Source of the DNA: Trebonia sp963795335
GTDB taxonomy: Bacteria > Actinomycetota > Actinomycetes > Streptosporangiales > Streptosporangiaceae
Assembly (NCBI GenBank): GCA_963795335.1
Contig: CAWCHI010000016.1
Span: 62,001 to 126,000 of the forward strand
Reading direction: 5' to 3'
Length of the DNA stretch: 64,000 bases
Shown: positions 8,150 through 17,030 of the stretch, piece after piece
How positions within the stretch are numbered: position 1 is the first letter of the stretch
Layout: each line of letters begins with the position of its first letter
Position numbers and translations under genes: made by a program
The notes under the pieces: generated by a model
Told to the model about the DNA's origin: nothing
Databases searched by the model: none
What the model saw: the letters and a program-made list of their open reading frames with translations, nothing else

Positions 8150-9529
8150 ATGACGCAGACTCCGACCTACCAGGTGACCAACCCCGCGACGGGGGAGGTG
8201 ACCCAGAAGTTCGATTTCGCCACCGACGCCGAGATTGAGCAGGCGCTCAGCGCCGCGACCGAGGCGTTCACGGCCTGGCGGCAGCGGTCGGTGGCAGAGC
8301 GCGCCGCGGTCGTCAAGCGGGTCGCCGAGCTGTTCACCGAGCGGTCCAAGGAGCTGGCCGAGCTGATCACCACCGAGATGGGCAAGCGCCCGGCGGCGGC
8401 GGTCGGCGAGGCCGAGTTCTGCACCGACATCTTCGGCTACTACGTCGACAACGGCGAGAAGCTGCTGGCCGACCGGCCGCTGCCCGGGCACGACAACGCC
8501 CGCATCGAGTACCGGCCGGTTGGCCCGGTGCTCGGCATCATGCCGTGGAACTACCCGTACTACCAGGTGGCCCGGTTCGCCGCCCCGGCGCTGATCGTCG
8601 GCAACACCGTCATCGTCAAGCACGCCGAGAACTGCCCGACCTCGGCCCTGGCGATCGCCCAGATCATGAAGGACGCCGGGGTCCCGGACGGCGTCTACCA
8701 GAACGTCTTCGCCACTCACGAGCAGGTCGCGACGATGATCGCCGACCCGCGGCTGCGGGGCGTGTCGCTGACCGGCTCCGAGCGGGCCGGCACGGCGGTG
8801 GCCGAGACGGCCGGCCGGAACCTGAAGAAGGTCGTCCTCGAGCTGGGCGGCTCCGACCCGTACATCGTCCTCGACTCGGGTGACGTGGAAGACGCGGCCA
8901 AGACCGCCTGGGTCACCCGGATGGAGAACGTCGGGCAGGCCTGCAACTCCAACAAGCGGATGATCGTCATGGACAGCATCTTCGACGACTTCGTGGCCGC
9001 GCTGGTCAAGCGGGCCTCGGCGACCACGCCGCGCGAGGCGGGCGACGACTCCGCCCGTTCCTACAGCCCCATGGTTTCCCGTAAGGCGGCCGAGAACCTG
9101 CTCGCCCAGGTCCAGGACGCGGTCTCCAAGGGGGCGACGCTGCACGTGGGCGGCACCCTCGGCGAGGGCAAGGGCGCTTACTTCGCCCCGGCCGTGCTCA
9201 CCGGGGTCACGCCGGACATGCGGGCCTACCGGGAGGAGCTGTTCGGCCCGGTCGCGGTGGTCTACAAGGTCACCAGCGACGAGGAGGCGGTCCAGCTCGC
9301 CAACGCGGTCGACTACGGCCTCGGCGGAGCGGTCTTCTCCGTTGACACCGAGCGCGCGAGCCGGGTCGCCGAGCAGCTCGAGGTGGGCATGGCGAACGTC
9401 AACACTCCGGCCGGGGAGGGCGCCGACCTGCCGTTCGGCGGGACCAAGCGGTCCGGCTTCGGCCGCGAGCTCGGCCCCCTCGGCATCGAGGAGTTCGTCA
9501 ACAAGCGGCTGTTCTACGTCGAGAAGTAA
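8150..9529 (+). CDS. gabD: Succinate-semialdehyde dehydrogenase (NAD(P)+), GabD-type
   Basis: A 459-residue aldehyde dehydrogenase of normal length. The Rossmann cofactor region includes IMPWNYPYYQVARFAAPAL and SLTGSERAGTAVAE. The general-base Glu is in KKVVLELGGSDPYIVL and the nucleophilic Cys in ENVGQACNSNKRMIV. The C-terminal PFGGTKRSGFGRELG is characteristic of GabD/GabD1 types, which oxidise succinate semialdehyde to succinate at the end of GABA breakdown. ATG at 8150 has GGGAGCAGGC upstream. Substrate specificity among semialdehydes is inferred. A strong hairpin terminator follows. Confidence 0.85.
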   Translation: MTQTPTYQVTNPATGEVTQKFDFATDAEIEQALSAATEAFTAWRQRSVAERAAVVKRVAELFTERSKELAELITTEMGKRPAAAVGEAEFCTDIFGYYVDNGEKLLADRPLPGHDNARIEYRPVGPVLGIMPWNYPYYQVARFAAPALIVGNTVIVKHAENCPTSALAIAQIMKDAGVPDGVYQNVFATHEQVATMIADPRLRGVSLTGSERAGTAVAETAGRNLKKVVLELGGSDPYIVLDSGDVEDAAKTAWVTRMENVGQACNSNKRMIVMDSIFDDFVAALVKRASATTPREAGDDSARSYSPMVSRKAAENLLAQVQDAVSKGATLHVGGTLGEGKGAYFAPAVLTGVTPDMRAYREELFGPVAVVYKVTSDEEAVQLANAVDYGLGGAVFSVDTERASRVAEQLEVGMANVNTPAGEGADLPFGGTKRSGFGRELGPLGIEEFVNKRLFYVEK

Positions 9530-9557
9530 CCGCCGGGCGCGGCGACCGGGAGTCCGG

Positions 9558-9587
9558 GCCAGCGCAGCCGGGCCGGGCTGCGCTGGC
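9558..9587 (+). terminator. Hairpin terminator after the aldehyde dehydrogenase
   Basis: A perfect 12-bp stem, GCCAGCGCAGCC (9558-9569) with GGCTGCGCTGGC (9576-9587), and a 6-base loop, 28 bases after the gabD stop. No U-run. Confidence 0.8.
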
Positions 9588-9681
9588 TCGCCGGTGACCG
9601 GCCCGTTCTCCACCCCAGGGTGGAAGGAGATCAGCCGCTGAGTGGATGCCGGCGGGGGGCCACAGGGCGCACACTGAGGTC

Positions 9682-10236
9682 ATGCACGCCGTCATCGCTG
9701 TCATCGGCATCGGCTGGGTGGTCTTCTGGATCGGCTGGCTGATCGCCGCGCTCACCGCCAAATCCAGCCGGGGCCGCCCGGGCTGGTTCGCGGCTCCGCG
9801 CATCGCCCTGGCGGTGGTCCTTTACGTCCTGTTCCGGCTCAGCCTGGGTCACGGGCATCACCCCAGCCTGACCGACGGCCCGGTGCTGGCGGGCGTCGGG
9901 CTCGCGCTGTGGGCCGCCGGGCTCGCGCTGGCGGTCTGGGCCCGGCTCTACATCGGGCGCAACTGGGGTATGCCGATGACCCGCCGCGAACACCCGGATC
10001 TGGTCACCACCGGTCCGTACCGGTTCATCCGGCACCCCATCTACACCGGCATCATCACGGCCCTGGCCGGCACCGCGCTCGCCCTCTCCCTCTACGGGCT
10101 GATCGTGGCTGCGGTGATCGCCGGGTTCTTCACTTACAGTGCCTACCGGGAAGAGGGGTTCCTGGTCAAGGAGTTCCCCGGCAGCTACCCGGAGTACCGG
10201 GCGCGGACGAAGATGCTGATCCCGTTCCTCTTCTGA
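9682..10236 (+). CDS. Isoprenylcysteine carboxylmethyltransferase-like membrane protein
   Basis: A 184-residue integral membrane protein with about five hydrophobic segments (VIAVIGIGWVVFWIGWLIAAL at the start, later ALAVVLYVLFRLSLG and ALSLYGLIVAAVIAGFF). The C-terminal signature TTGPYRFIRHPIYTG, then EEGFLVKEFPGSYPEYRART, is that of the ICMT/PEMT methyltransferase superfamily, where the RHPxY and E...YxxY elements bind S-adenosylmethionine and the acceptor. Bacterial members methylate lipids, isoprenoid-linked or small molecules; the acceptor here is unknown. ATG at 9682 gives a membrane segment directly after the start; an in-frame GTG/ATG 36 bases upstream is less likely. Confidence 0.75.
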   Translation: MHAVIAVIGIGWVVFWIGWLIAALTAKSSRGRPGWFAAPRIALAVVLYVLFRLSLGHGHHPSLTDGPVLAGVGLALWAAGLALAVWARLYIGRNWGMPMTRREHPDLVTTGPYRFIRHPIYTGIITALAGTALALSLYGLIVAAVIAGFFTYSAYREEGFLVKEFPGSYPEYRARTKMLIPFLF

Positions 10237-10311
10237 CCCGGTTGCCCACGGGCTAGCCAGCAGCCTTCGGCCTAGCCCGGCCGCGCGCACGGCGGCGGCG
10301 GTCCTGCCCGG

Positions 10312-12075
10312 TCAGGAAGGGGCGGTGCGGTAGACAATCACCCCGCCCACCGCGACGCTCTTCAGGCCGAGCTGGCCGAAGACGGACATCCAGCTGGCCG
10401 ACCAGGCCTGTTCGACGATGACGGCGCCGACGCGGGCGGAGTGGACGTAGGCCAGGAACTGCTGTTCGTTGGGCTTGCTGGGGTTCTTCAGTTTGGAGAC
10501 CGGGACCGGCAGCGCGTCGACGGGCGTCTGGTCGATGAAGCCGCCGGCGATCCGGAAGTAGAAGGCGGTGTCGGCCTGGAACAGCATCCCGGCGTTCCCG
10601 CGGGTGGAGACGACCACGACGGTTTCCCCGGGGCTGAGGTAGCGCCGGTAGGCGCCGTCGGTGATGAAGGCCGGGAGCGCGTTGACGGGCTGCCGGGCCG
10701 CCGCCGGGACCGGGACCTGCGGCGTGACCGGGACCACGACCTCGGCGAAGGTCGGCAGGTCGGCGAAGATGGCCGCGATCGCCAGCAATCCCAGGCCCCA
10801 GCGAACCGCGAGCAGCAGCCTGCTCCGGAGCGGCTGCGCCAGCCACAGCGCGAGTGCCAGGGCGAGGACGAGGTAGCCGAAGACGATGAACCGGCTGGTT
10901 ACGGCGCTGCGCAGCACCGACACACGCCACAGCGGGCCCCACGGCAAGCCGAAGACCTCCGTGCCGTCGATGCGCAAGGCCGGCCCGAGGCCGAGGGCGA
11001 CGATGACAATGAAGGTGAGCACCAGCAGCCGGGTGATTCGTCTCCGCCAGCTGAACAGCGCCAGCGCGAGCAGGATCAGCAGCAGCGGGATCCCGACGTA
11101 GTCGTTGGTCGAGGGGTCGTGAACGACGGCGCCCCTCAGGGGCAGGCCCAGGAGCCGGTCAGCCCTGGGCAGGATCAGTCCGATCAGGTCGAGGGAGAAG
11201 CTGGGCGACTGCCGCGACAGCTGGGACGGGTAATGCTGCAGCGCGTAGACCAGGTACGGCAGCGCGAGGATGACGGCGCCCGCGTAGGCGATGGCGGTGA
11301 GCCCGGCCAGCCGGAGCACGTTGCGCCGGGCCGCGCTCCCCGCGACCGCGAGCCCGAGCACCAGCGCGGCCACCCCGACCATGGTCATCTCGGTGAACAC
11401 CTCGGTGGAGGTGTAGAACTCCAGCGTCATGAGCACCGTCATCCAGATGACGAAGCCGGTCCGCCCGACGGTCCCGTCGCGCCACAGCAGCACCAGGTAG
11501 GCCATGAGCGGGATCAGCGCGTTGACCGTGAGGTCTGGCTGCCCCGACACCTCGTGCGCCACGGTGTAGATGTTGAAGCCGTAGACGGCCCCCGCCACCA
11601 GGGCTGCCCAGAACCGCCCAGTCAGCCTGCGCGCGACGATGAAGGCGGACCAGGCCGAGGCCGGTGGCGCGAGCAGCAACGTCAGGTTGAACGAGGCCAC
11701 CGCGCCGAACGCGGCCGTGACCGGCCACATCGCCACGGCCGCGGACGGCGTGGTGGTCGCCCAGACCAGGTTGTAACCTGCCGGCGCCCCGATCTGGTGT
11801 GTGTAAAGAGGGTTCAGCGCGTGTGACAGCGCGTACGGCCACCAGCGCCACGCCCAGATGAAGAAGTTCGGGTCCTGCCAGTCCTGCCCGACCACCGGCG
11901 TGCCCAGATGGGCGATCAGCGCCTGTCCGAAGCCGGCCATGAAGACACCGAGATAGATCGTAAATGCGATCAGTCCTTGCCCCGCTGGCCCGCGGACGCG
12001 CTTCAGCCCCGGCCGCGACGCGGCCTGGCCCACCGGGAGACCCGGCTCCCGTCGGCCGAAGACGGCAGAATCCAC
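10312..12075 (-). CDS. Large polytopic membrane protein, GT-C glycosyltransferase-like
   Basis: A 587-residue protein with about 11 predicted membrane segments and a C-terminal extracytoplasmic domain of about 130 residues. The first loop carries VGQDWQDPNFFIWAWRWWPY, with acidic and aromatic residues after the first membrane segment, the place where GT-C enzymes keep their catalytic Asp. Such proteins use polyprenyl-phosphate sugars to glycosylate cell-envelope molecules; assignment to this class is by topology only. GTG at 12075 is chosen because GAGGGA lies 6 bases upstream; an ATG at 12145 lacks a ribosome site. It stands alone and diverges from the phosphoesterase gene. Confidence 0.65.
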   Translation of the reverse strand: MDSAVFGRREPGLPVGQAASRPGLKRVRGPAGQGLIAFTIYLGVFMAGFGQALIAHLGTPVVGQDWQDPNFFIWAWRWWPYALSHALNPLYTHQIGAPAGYNLVWATTTPSAAVAMWPVTAAFGAVASFNLTLLLAPPASAWSAFIVARRLTGRFWAALVAGAVYGFNIYTVAHEVSGQPDLTVNALIPLMAYLVLLWRDGTVGRTGFVIWMTVLMTLEFYTSTEVFTEMTMVGVAALVLGLAVAGSAARRNVLRLAGLTAIAYAGAVILALPYLVYALQHYPSQLSRQSPSFSLDLIGLILPRADRLLGLPLRGAVVHDPSTNDYVGIPLLLILLALALFSWRRRITRLLVLTFIVIVALGLGPALRIDGTEVFGLPWGPLWRVSVLRSAVTSRFIVFGYLVLALALALWLAQPLRSRLLLAVRWGLGLLAIAAIFADLPTFAEVVVPVTPQVPVPAAARQPVNALPAFITDGAYRRYLSPGETVVVVSTRGNAGMLFQADTAFYFRIAGGFIDQTPVDALPVPVSKLKNPSKPNEQQFLAYVHSARVGAVIVEQAWSASWMSVFGQLGLKSVAVGGVIVYRTAPS

Positions 12076-12291
12076 GTGTCTTCCCTCGTGCGTCGGACCC
12101 CTGCGCCGCAATGACGCGGAGCAGCCTGAATGACTGAAAGTATCCATGGCTTGATCAATTGAATTCAAACTGCCGCGCGGCCTTGCCAGCTGGCACAGCA
12201 GCCTGCGGCGGGCGGGATTCCGGCCCGGCGGCCGCCCGGGTAAAGCACCGGAAAGTGGCGTGAACCAGTGAACGACGGGAAGTAGGGGGCC

Positions 12292-12384
12292 ATGTTGGCC
12301 TCCGCCGGTACGCGGCGCCCCCTCGCCCCCCTCGCGGCCGTCACGGCGGCCGCGTTCGCCTGCAGCAGCCCGGAGGCGCACTGA
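12292..12384 (+). CDS. Possible 30-codon leader ORF coupled to the phosphoesterase gene
   Basis: ATG at 12292 follows AGGGGGCC and opens a 30-residue frame (basic start, then LAPLAAVTAAAFACSS) that looks like a short signal or lipoprotein leader. It stops with TGA at 12382-12384, one base before the ATG of the phosphoesterase. The ribosome site of that gene (CGGAGG, about 12370) lies inside the ORF, so the two would be translationally coupled. It may be a regulatory leader, the remnant of a secretion signal, or chance. Confidence 0.35.
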   Translation: MLASAGTRRPLAPLAAVTAAAFACSSPEAH

Positions 12385-12385
12385 C

Positions 12386-13798
12386 ATGGCGAGCACCACT
12401 GGCTGGGAACGGATCGAGCGCCGGCAGCTGCACGAGCGTGACCGGCGCAGGCGCCATTACCAGCCGGGCGACCGCCCCGATCCCTCGCGCCCGGCCGGCA
12501 CCGATCTGCTGCCGCAGATCAAGCACATCATCGTGCTGATGATGGAGAACCACTCGTTCGACAACTACCTGGGCACCCTCGGGCGGGGTGAGGGATTCCG
12601 GACCGGGGACGACGGCCGGCCGGACGCCGAGAATCCCGATTCTGCGGGCAGGATGATCCGGGCCTATCACGCCGGCTCGACCGTTCAGGGGCCGGGCGTG
12701 CCCGTGCAGAGCTGGGCCTCCAGCCACACACAGTGGGGCGACGGGAAGATGGACGGCTTCGTGACCTCAACCGAGCAGGCCGCACCGGAGGGCGACAAGT
12801 CAGCCGCGATGGGCTACTGGACCGCGGCCGACCTGCCGTTCTACCACGGCCTTGCGGGCACCTTCCCGCTGGCCGATCACTGGTTCAGCTCGTGCCTGGG
12901 GCCCACGTTTCCCAACCGGCGCTTCCTGCTCGCCGGGACGGCCAACGGCCTGATGGACGACCTGCCGTTCAACCTGCTCGACCGCCCGAAGGCGGGCACG
13001 ATCATGGACATGCTGACCCGGCACGGGATCTCCTGGGTCAACTACCGCTCGGCCAGCTCCGACCAGTCCGAGTTCCGCCGCTACGTGCATTACCGGCGCC
13101 GCCGGACCCGGCACCACCTGGCCTCACTCGGGCGCCCGTTTACCAAGACGAGCGACGTGTTCAAGCGCGACCTGCAGTTCACGGCGGCCATCTACCCCCT
13201 CGGGATGGCCGGCTACATGGCCCACGTGCGGAGCATCGAGCGGCTCTTCGCCGACGCCGACTCGGGGGACCTCCCGTCGTTCTGCATCGTCGACCCGGAC
13301 TTCCGGAGCTTCTCCGAGGAGTGCCCGCAGGACATCCGCAAGGGCGAGAGCTTCGCCGCCGAGGTGGTGAACCGGGTCATGCACGGCCCGGCGTGGGCGG
13401 ACACGCTCCTCATCTGGACCTACGACGAGCACGGCGGGTACTACGACCATGTCGCGCCGCCCGCGGCGGTGCCGCCGGATGACGTCACCGGGCGCAGCCG
13501 GGTCGCGCACCGGTCCTTGCTGCGCGGCTTGCTGAAGCCCTTGTTCCCTGGTTACGTGCGGCACGCCGAGCAGCTCGTGGCGGGCCCGGGCGCCTATGAC
13601 ACCTACGGGTTCCGGGTGCCGGCGGTGCTGGTGTCACCCTACGCGCGGCCCGACTGCGTCCTGTCGGACGTGCTCGACCACACCTCGATCCTGAAGCTTC
13701 TCGAGGAGAAGTGGAACCTGCCCGCGCTGACGCGGCGGGACGCGGCCGCGACCGCGCCGCTCGGCGCGCTCGACCTGGCCGGCCCCCGGCCTTCCTGA
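12386..13798 (+). CDS. Phosphoesterase of the phospholipase C / acid phosphatase family
   Basis: A 470-residue member of the alkaline-phosphatase-fold phosphoesterase family (bacterial phospholipase C and AcpA relatives). Conserved elements are IKHIIVLMMENHSFDNYLG (about 49-67; Glu, Asn and His for metal and nucleophile-side ligands), HWFSSCLGPTFPNRRFLLAG (about 166-185) and the late WTYDEHGGYYDHVAPP with metal-binding Asp/His. Family members cleave phosphate esters including phosphatidylcholine. Unlike secreted relatives it has no signal peptide: the N-terminus is highly charged. It may be cytoplasmic or exported by a partner. ATG at 12386 follows CGGAGGCG. Confidence 0.8.
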   Translation: MASTTGWERIERRQLHERDRRRRHYQPGDRPDPSRPAGTDLLPQIKHIIVLMMENHSFDNYLGTLGRGEGFRTGDDGRPDAENPDSAGRMIRAYHAGSTVQGPGVPVQSWASSHTQWGDGKMDGFVTSTEQAAPEGDKSAAMGYWTAADLPFYHGLAGTFPLADHWFSSCLGPTFPNRRFLLAGTANGLMDDLPFNLLDRPKAGTIMDMLTRHGISWVNYRSASSDQSEFRRYVHYRRRRTRHHLASLGRPFTKTSDVFKRDLQFTAAIYPLGMAGYMAHVRSIERLFADADSGDLPSFCIVDPDFRSFSEECPQDIRKGESFAAEVVNRVMHGPAWADTLLIWTYDEHGGYYDHVAPPAAVPPDDVTGRSRVAHRSLLRGLLKPLFPGYVRHAEQLVAGPGAYDTYGFRVPAVLVSPYARPDCVLSDVLDHTSILKLLEEKWNLPALTRRDAAATAPLGALDLAGPRPS

Positions 13799-13852
13799 CG
13801 CCGCCCGAGCTGCCCGCGCCGGCGTTGCCCTGGGGAACCTGGTAGGCCTGCC

Positions 13853-13884
13853 GTGGCCCCGTGGCCCCGTGGCCCCGTGGCCCC
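13853..13884. repeat. GTGGCCCC 8-bp tandem repeat, four copies
   Basis: Four exact GTGGCCCC units in a row in the non-coding gap between the convergent phosphoesterase and aminotransferase genes. A simple-sequence tract prone to slippage. Confidence 0.9.
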
Positions 13885-13900
13885 GAGGGCGGCGAGCGCG

Positions 13901-13927
13901 GCGGGCCGCCTGAGCCAGGCGGCCCGC
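13901..13927. terminator. Hairpin terminator between convergent genes
   Basis: A perfect 12-bp stem (GCGGGCCGCCTG at 13901-13912, CAGGCGGCCCGC at 13916-13927) with a 3-base loop, 9 bases beyond the minus-strand aminotransferase stop. It probably serves both converging transcripts. Confidence 0.8.
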
Positions 13928-13936
13928 TCGCCGGGC

Positions 13937-15309
13937 TCAGGCGCCGGCCGCCGCCACCGCCTCGCCGAAGATGCGCACCGCGGTGGCCGCCTGCTCGGCG
14001 GTGAACACCAGCGGGGGCGACATCCGGATCGAGCTCTCGCCGCACTCAAGCACCAGCAGCCCGCGCTCGAACGCCTGCTGCTGCACCGTCTCGGCCAGCT
14101 CGGCGGTGCGCAACTCGACCCCGATCATCAGCCCGACGCCGCGCACGTCGGTGATCGCCTTCGGGTGCCGCGTCTGCAGCTCGACGCAGCCCGGCCAGCA
14201 GCATGCTCCCCGACCGCGGTGGCGTTGTCCAGCAGCCCCTCCGACTCGATCACCTCGAGGGTGGCGAGCCCGGCGGCGCACGGCACCGGGGAGCCGCCGT
14301 AGGTGGAGCCGTGCGCGCCCGCGCCCCACTTCTCCATCAGCGGCGCCCGCGCCATGAACGCGCCCAGCGGCAGCCCCGAGGCGATGCCCTTGGCGCTGAT
14401 CAGCACGTCGGGCTGGACGCCGGAGTGCTCGATGGCCCACATCTGCCCGGTCCGGCCCATGCCCGACTGGACCTCGTCGGCCACCAGCAGGATGCCGTGC
14501 GTGTCGCACAGCGCGCGCAGCCGCGCGCAGCCAGGCCGCGGGCGGCACGATGTACCCGCCCTCGCCCTGCACCGGCTCGACGAAGATCGCGGCCACCTCC
14601 GACGGCGCCACCTGGTAGCGGAACAGCACGTTCTCCAGGTAGGCGAACGTCTCCTCCGGGTCGTGGGTCCGCGCGCCGGTGTCCGGGTCGACCTGGTTGT
14701 AGGCGTAGGGGGCGTGCAGCACGCCGGGCACCAGCGGGCCGAAGCCCTGGTGGTACTTGGCCTTGGACGCGGTCAGCGTCATCGCCCCGTAGGTGCGCCC
14801 GTGGAACGCGCCGAAGAAGCTGATCACGTACGGCCGCCCGGTCACGTAGCGCGACAGCTTGAGCGCGCCCTCGACCGCCTCGGCCCCGGAGTTGGTCAGG
14901 AACACCCGGACCGGCCCGTCGATCGGCGCGGTCGCGGCCAGCGCGCGCGCACATCCTGCGAGTAGATCGGCAGGTAGAAGTCGCTCGCCGAGTAGTGCAG
15001 CAGCTCGCCCGCCTGCTCCTGGACGGCGGCGACGACCGCCGGGTGGCAGTGCCCGGTCGAGGTCACCGCGATGCCCGCGTTGCAGTCGAGGAACAGGTTG
15101 CCGTCGGCGTCCTCGACCACCGAGCCGAGGGCGCGCCTGGGCACGAGCGGGTAGGCGCGCGGCAGCGAGCCACTGGTGACCGCGAGGTCGCCGTCGATGA
15201 TCGCCTTCCCGGCCGGGCCCGGCAGCGGGGTCCGCACGTCCGGGACCGGCCGGCTGGGGTCGAGCCAAGAGTGCGCAGTATTTACTGATTCGCCCGCAAG
15301 CTCGCTCAT
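13937..15309 (-). pseudogene. Class III (omega) aminotransferase, GabT-like, frame-disrupted
   Basis: A PLP enzyme moving an omega-amino group to an alpha-keto acid. The pieces join to about 457 residues, normal length. In order: LDCNAGIAVTSTGHCHPAVV; then TNSGAEAVEGALKL and SFFGAFHGRTYGAMTLT; then EPVQGEGGYIVPP and ADEVQSGMGRTGQMWAIE; then the PLP-lysine motif SAKGIASGLPLGAF; then GVGLMIGVEL. The frame changes at about 14950, 14530 and 14190, near GCGCGC tracts or short GC runs. ATG at 15309 overlaps the upstream dehydrogenase stop (ATGA), so the two are translationally coupled and likely act in sequence on an amine such as GABA, ornithine or lysine. Motif continuity suggests assembly indels. 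Confidence 0.8.
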
Positions 15310-16875
15310 GAGGAAACCACCGTCCTTGACTGTTCGCGCAGGTACTGCTGAACGTAGTAGAGACCGCCGCCGGCCTTGCCGCCGCTGCCGGAGCCCTTCC
15401 AGCCGCCGAACGGCTGCACCCCGGGCCACGCCCCGGTGGTCGCGCCCGGCGGCGCGGTTGACGTAGACGACGCCTGCCTCGATCTCGTCGAGGAAGGTGT
15501 CGATCTCACCCGGGTCGGCCGAGAAGAAGCCGGCCGTCAGCCCCAGGTCGGAGTCGTTGGCCAGCGTCAGGGCCTCGTCCAGGGTGTCGAAGGGGACGAC
15601 CGCGACCAGCGGCACGAACAGCTCGTCGCGCAGCATCCAGTCGTCGGCCGGCAGCCCGGTCACCACGGTCGGGGCCAGGTAGTAGCCGTCGGGCAGGGCG
15701 CCCGCGCCGCGCAGCACGCGACCGCCCGCCACGACCTCGCCGTCGGCCCGGGCGTGCTCGACCGCCCGCTCGAACCGGGTGACCGCGTCGGCGTTGATGA
15801 CCGGCCCGAGGAAGGCGTCGCGCGAGGTCGGGTCGCCGACCACGAGCGAGCCGGCCCGCTCGGCGAGCTTGGCCGTGAACGCTTCGAAGGCCGGCCGCTG
15901 CACGTAGACCCGCGAGCAGGCCGAGCACTTCTGCCCGGACAGCCCGAACGCGGACCGCGCCACCCCGGCCGCGGCCACGTCCAGGTCGGCCCGGGCGGAG
16001 ACGATGGCGGGGTTCTTGCCGCCCATCTCGCAGATGACCGGCTTGGGGTAGGCGGTCGGCGAACTGGCGGTAGATCGACATGCCGATCGCGTAGGAGCCG
16101 GTGAACGTCAGCCCGTTCACCCGCGGGTGCGGCGACCAGCGCGGCCCCGGTCTCGTCGCCGCCGGGCAGCAGGTGCAGCACGTCCGGGTCGAGGCCGGCG
16201 TCGCGGAAGCACTCATACAGGCGGACCGCGGTGAACGACCCCTGAGGGGACGGCTTCAGCACGACCGTGTTCCCCGCCGCCAGGGCGGCCCCGGCCGGGC
16301 CCGCGGCCAGCGCCATCGGGAAGTTGAACGGGCTGATCACCGCCCACACCCCGTACGGGCGGAGCACGCTGACGTTCTTCTCGGCGGTCGGTCAGCGAGC
16401 CCATCGGGGCGGTGAACCCGTCGCTGTCCTCGACCTGCTGGCAGTAGTAGCGGACGAGGTCGGCGGCCTCCTCGACGTCGCCGAGCGCCTCGAGCCGGTT
16501 CTTGCCGACCTCGAGGCTCATCAGCGCGGCGAGCTCGTTGGACCGCTCGCTGATCAGGTCGGCGGCCGCGCGCAGGACCGCGACCCGGTCCCGCCAGGGG
16601 GTCCGCGCCCAGCGGGGCGCCGCCGTGGCGGCGGCGCTGACCGCGTCGCGCACGTCGGCCTCGTCGCGGCGTGGACGGGCCAGCGTCAGCGGCGTGTCGC
16701 CCGGGCTGGTCAGCGTGAACAGCGGGCCGCCGGTGCGCGGCTTGCCGCTGACGTAGCCGGAGATGGCCGAGCCGAGCCAGCCGTGGCCTAGCCGCAGCCC
16801 GGCCTCGTAGGCGGCGTGCAGCTCCTCGTTGTCGGCCGACAGCGTGGCGTAGGTTACGCGAAAATGCGTCGACAT
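15306..16875 (-). pseudogene. Aldehyde dehydrogenase, P5C-dehydrogenase (RocA)-like, frame-disrupted
   Basis: An NAD(P)-dependent semialdehyde dehydrogenase of about 523 residues once frames are joined. Elements in order: EVGKNRLEALGDVEEAADLVRYY; VWAVISPFNFPMALAAGPA with NTVVLKPSPQGSFTAVRLYE; NGLTFTGSYAIGM; ICEMGGKNPAIVSARADLD with the base Glu; SGQKCSACSRVYVQ with the nucleophilic Cys, a context typical of 1-pyrroline-5-carboxylate dehydrogenase; and GVQPFGGWKGSGSGGKAGG. Frame changes lie at about 16395, 16130, 16045 and 15445. ATG at 16875. The stop overlaps the aminotransferase start. The pair should turn an amine to a semialdehyde and then an acid; whether the substrate is GABA, ornithine or lysine is open. 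Confidence 0.8.
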
Positions 16876-17030
16876 AACTGTAAATCCTACTGTGAGAAGG
16901 GCATGTAACGGAAGAATGTACACCCAGTTGGTCCTGCTGGCGGAAGCGTGCGGGTTTCCGGCGCTCCCGTAGCGGGTTTTCCCGAACGAGGGCGGTGTTA
17001 CCCGTCCACCCGCCGCGCACCTGACGGCCG

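Noticed and set aside
10441..11826. 461-codon plus-strand open frame
   Set aside because: Antisense to the polytopic membrane protein. Its Gln/Asp/Arg-rich product is what results from reading membrane-segment codons backwards.
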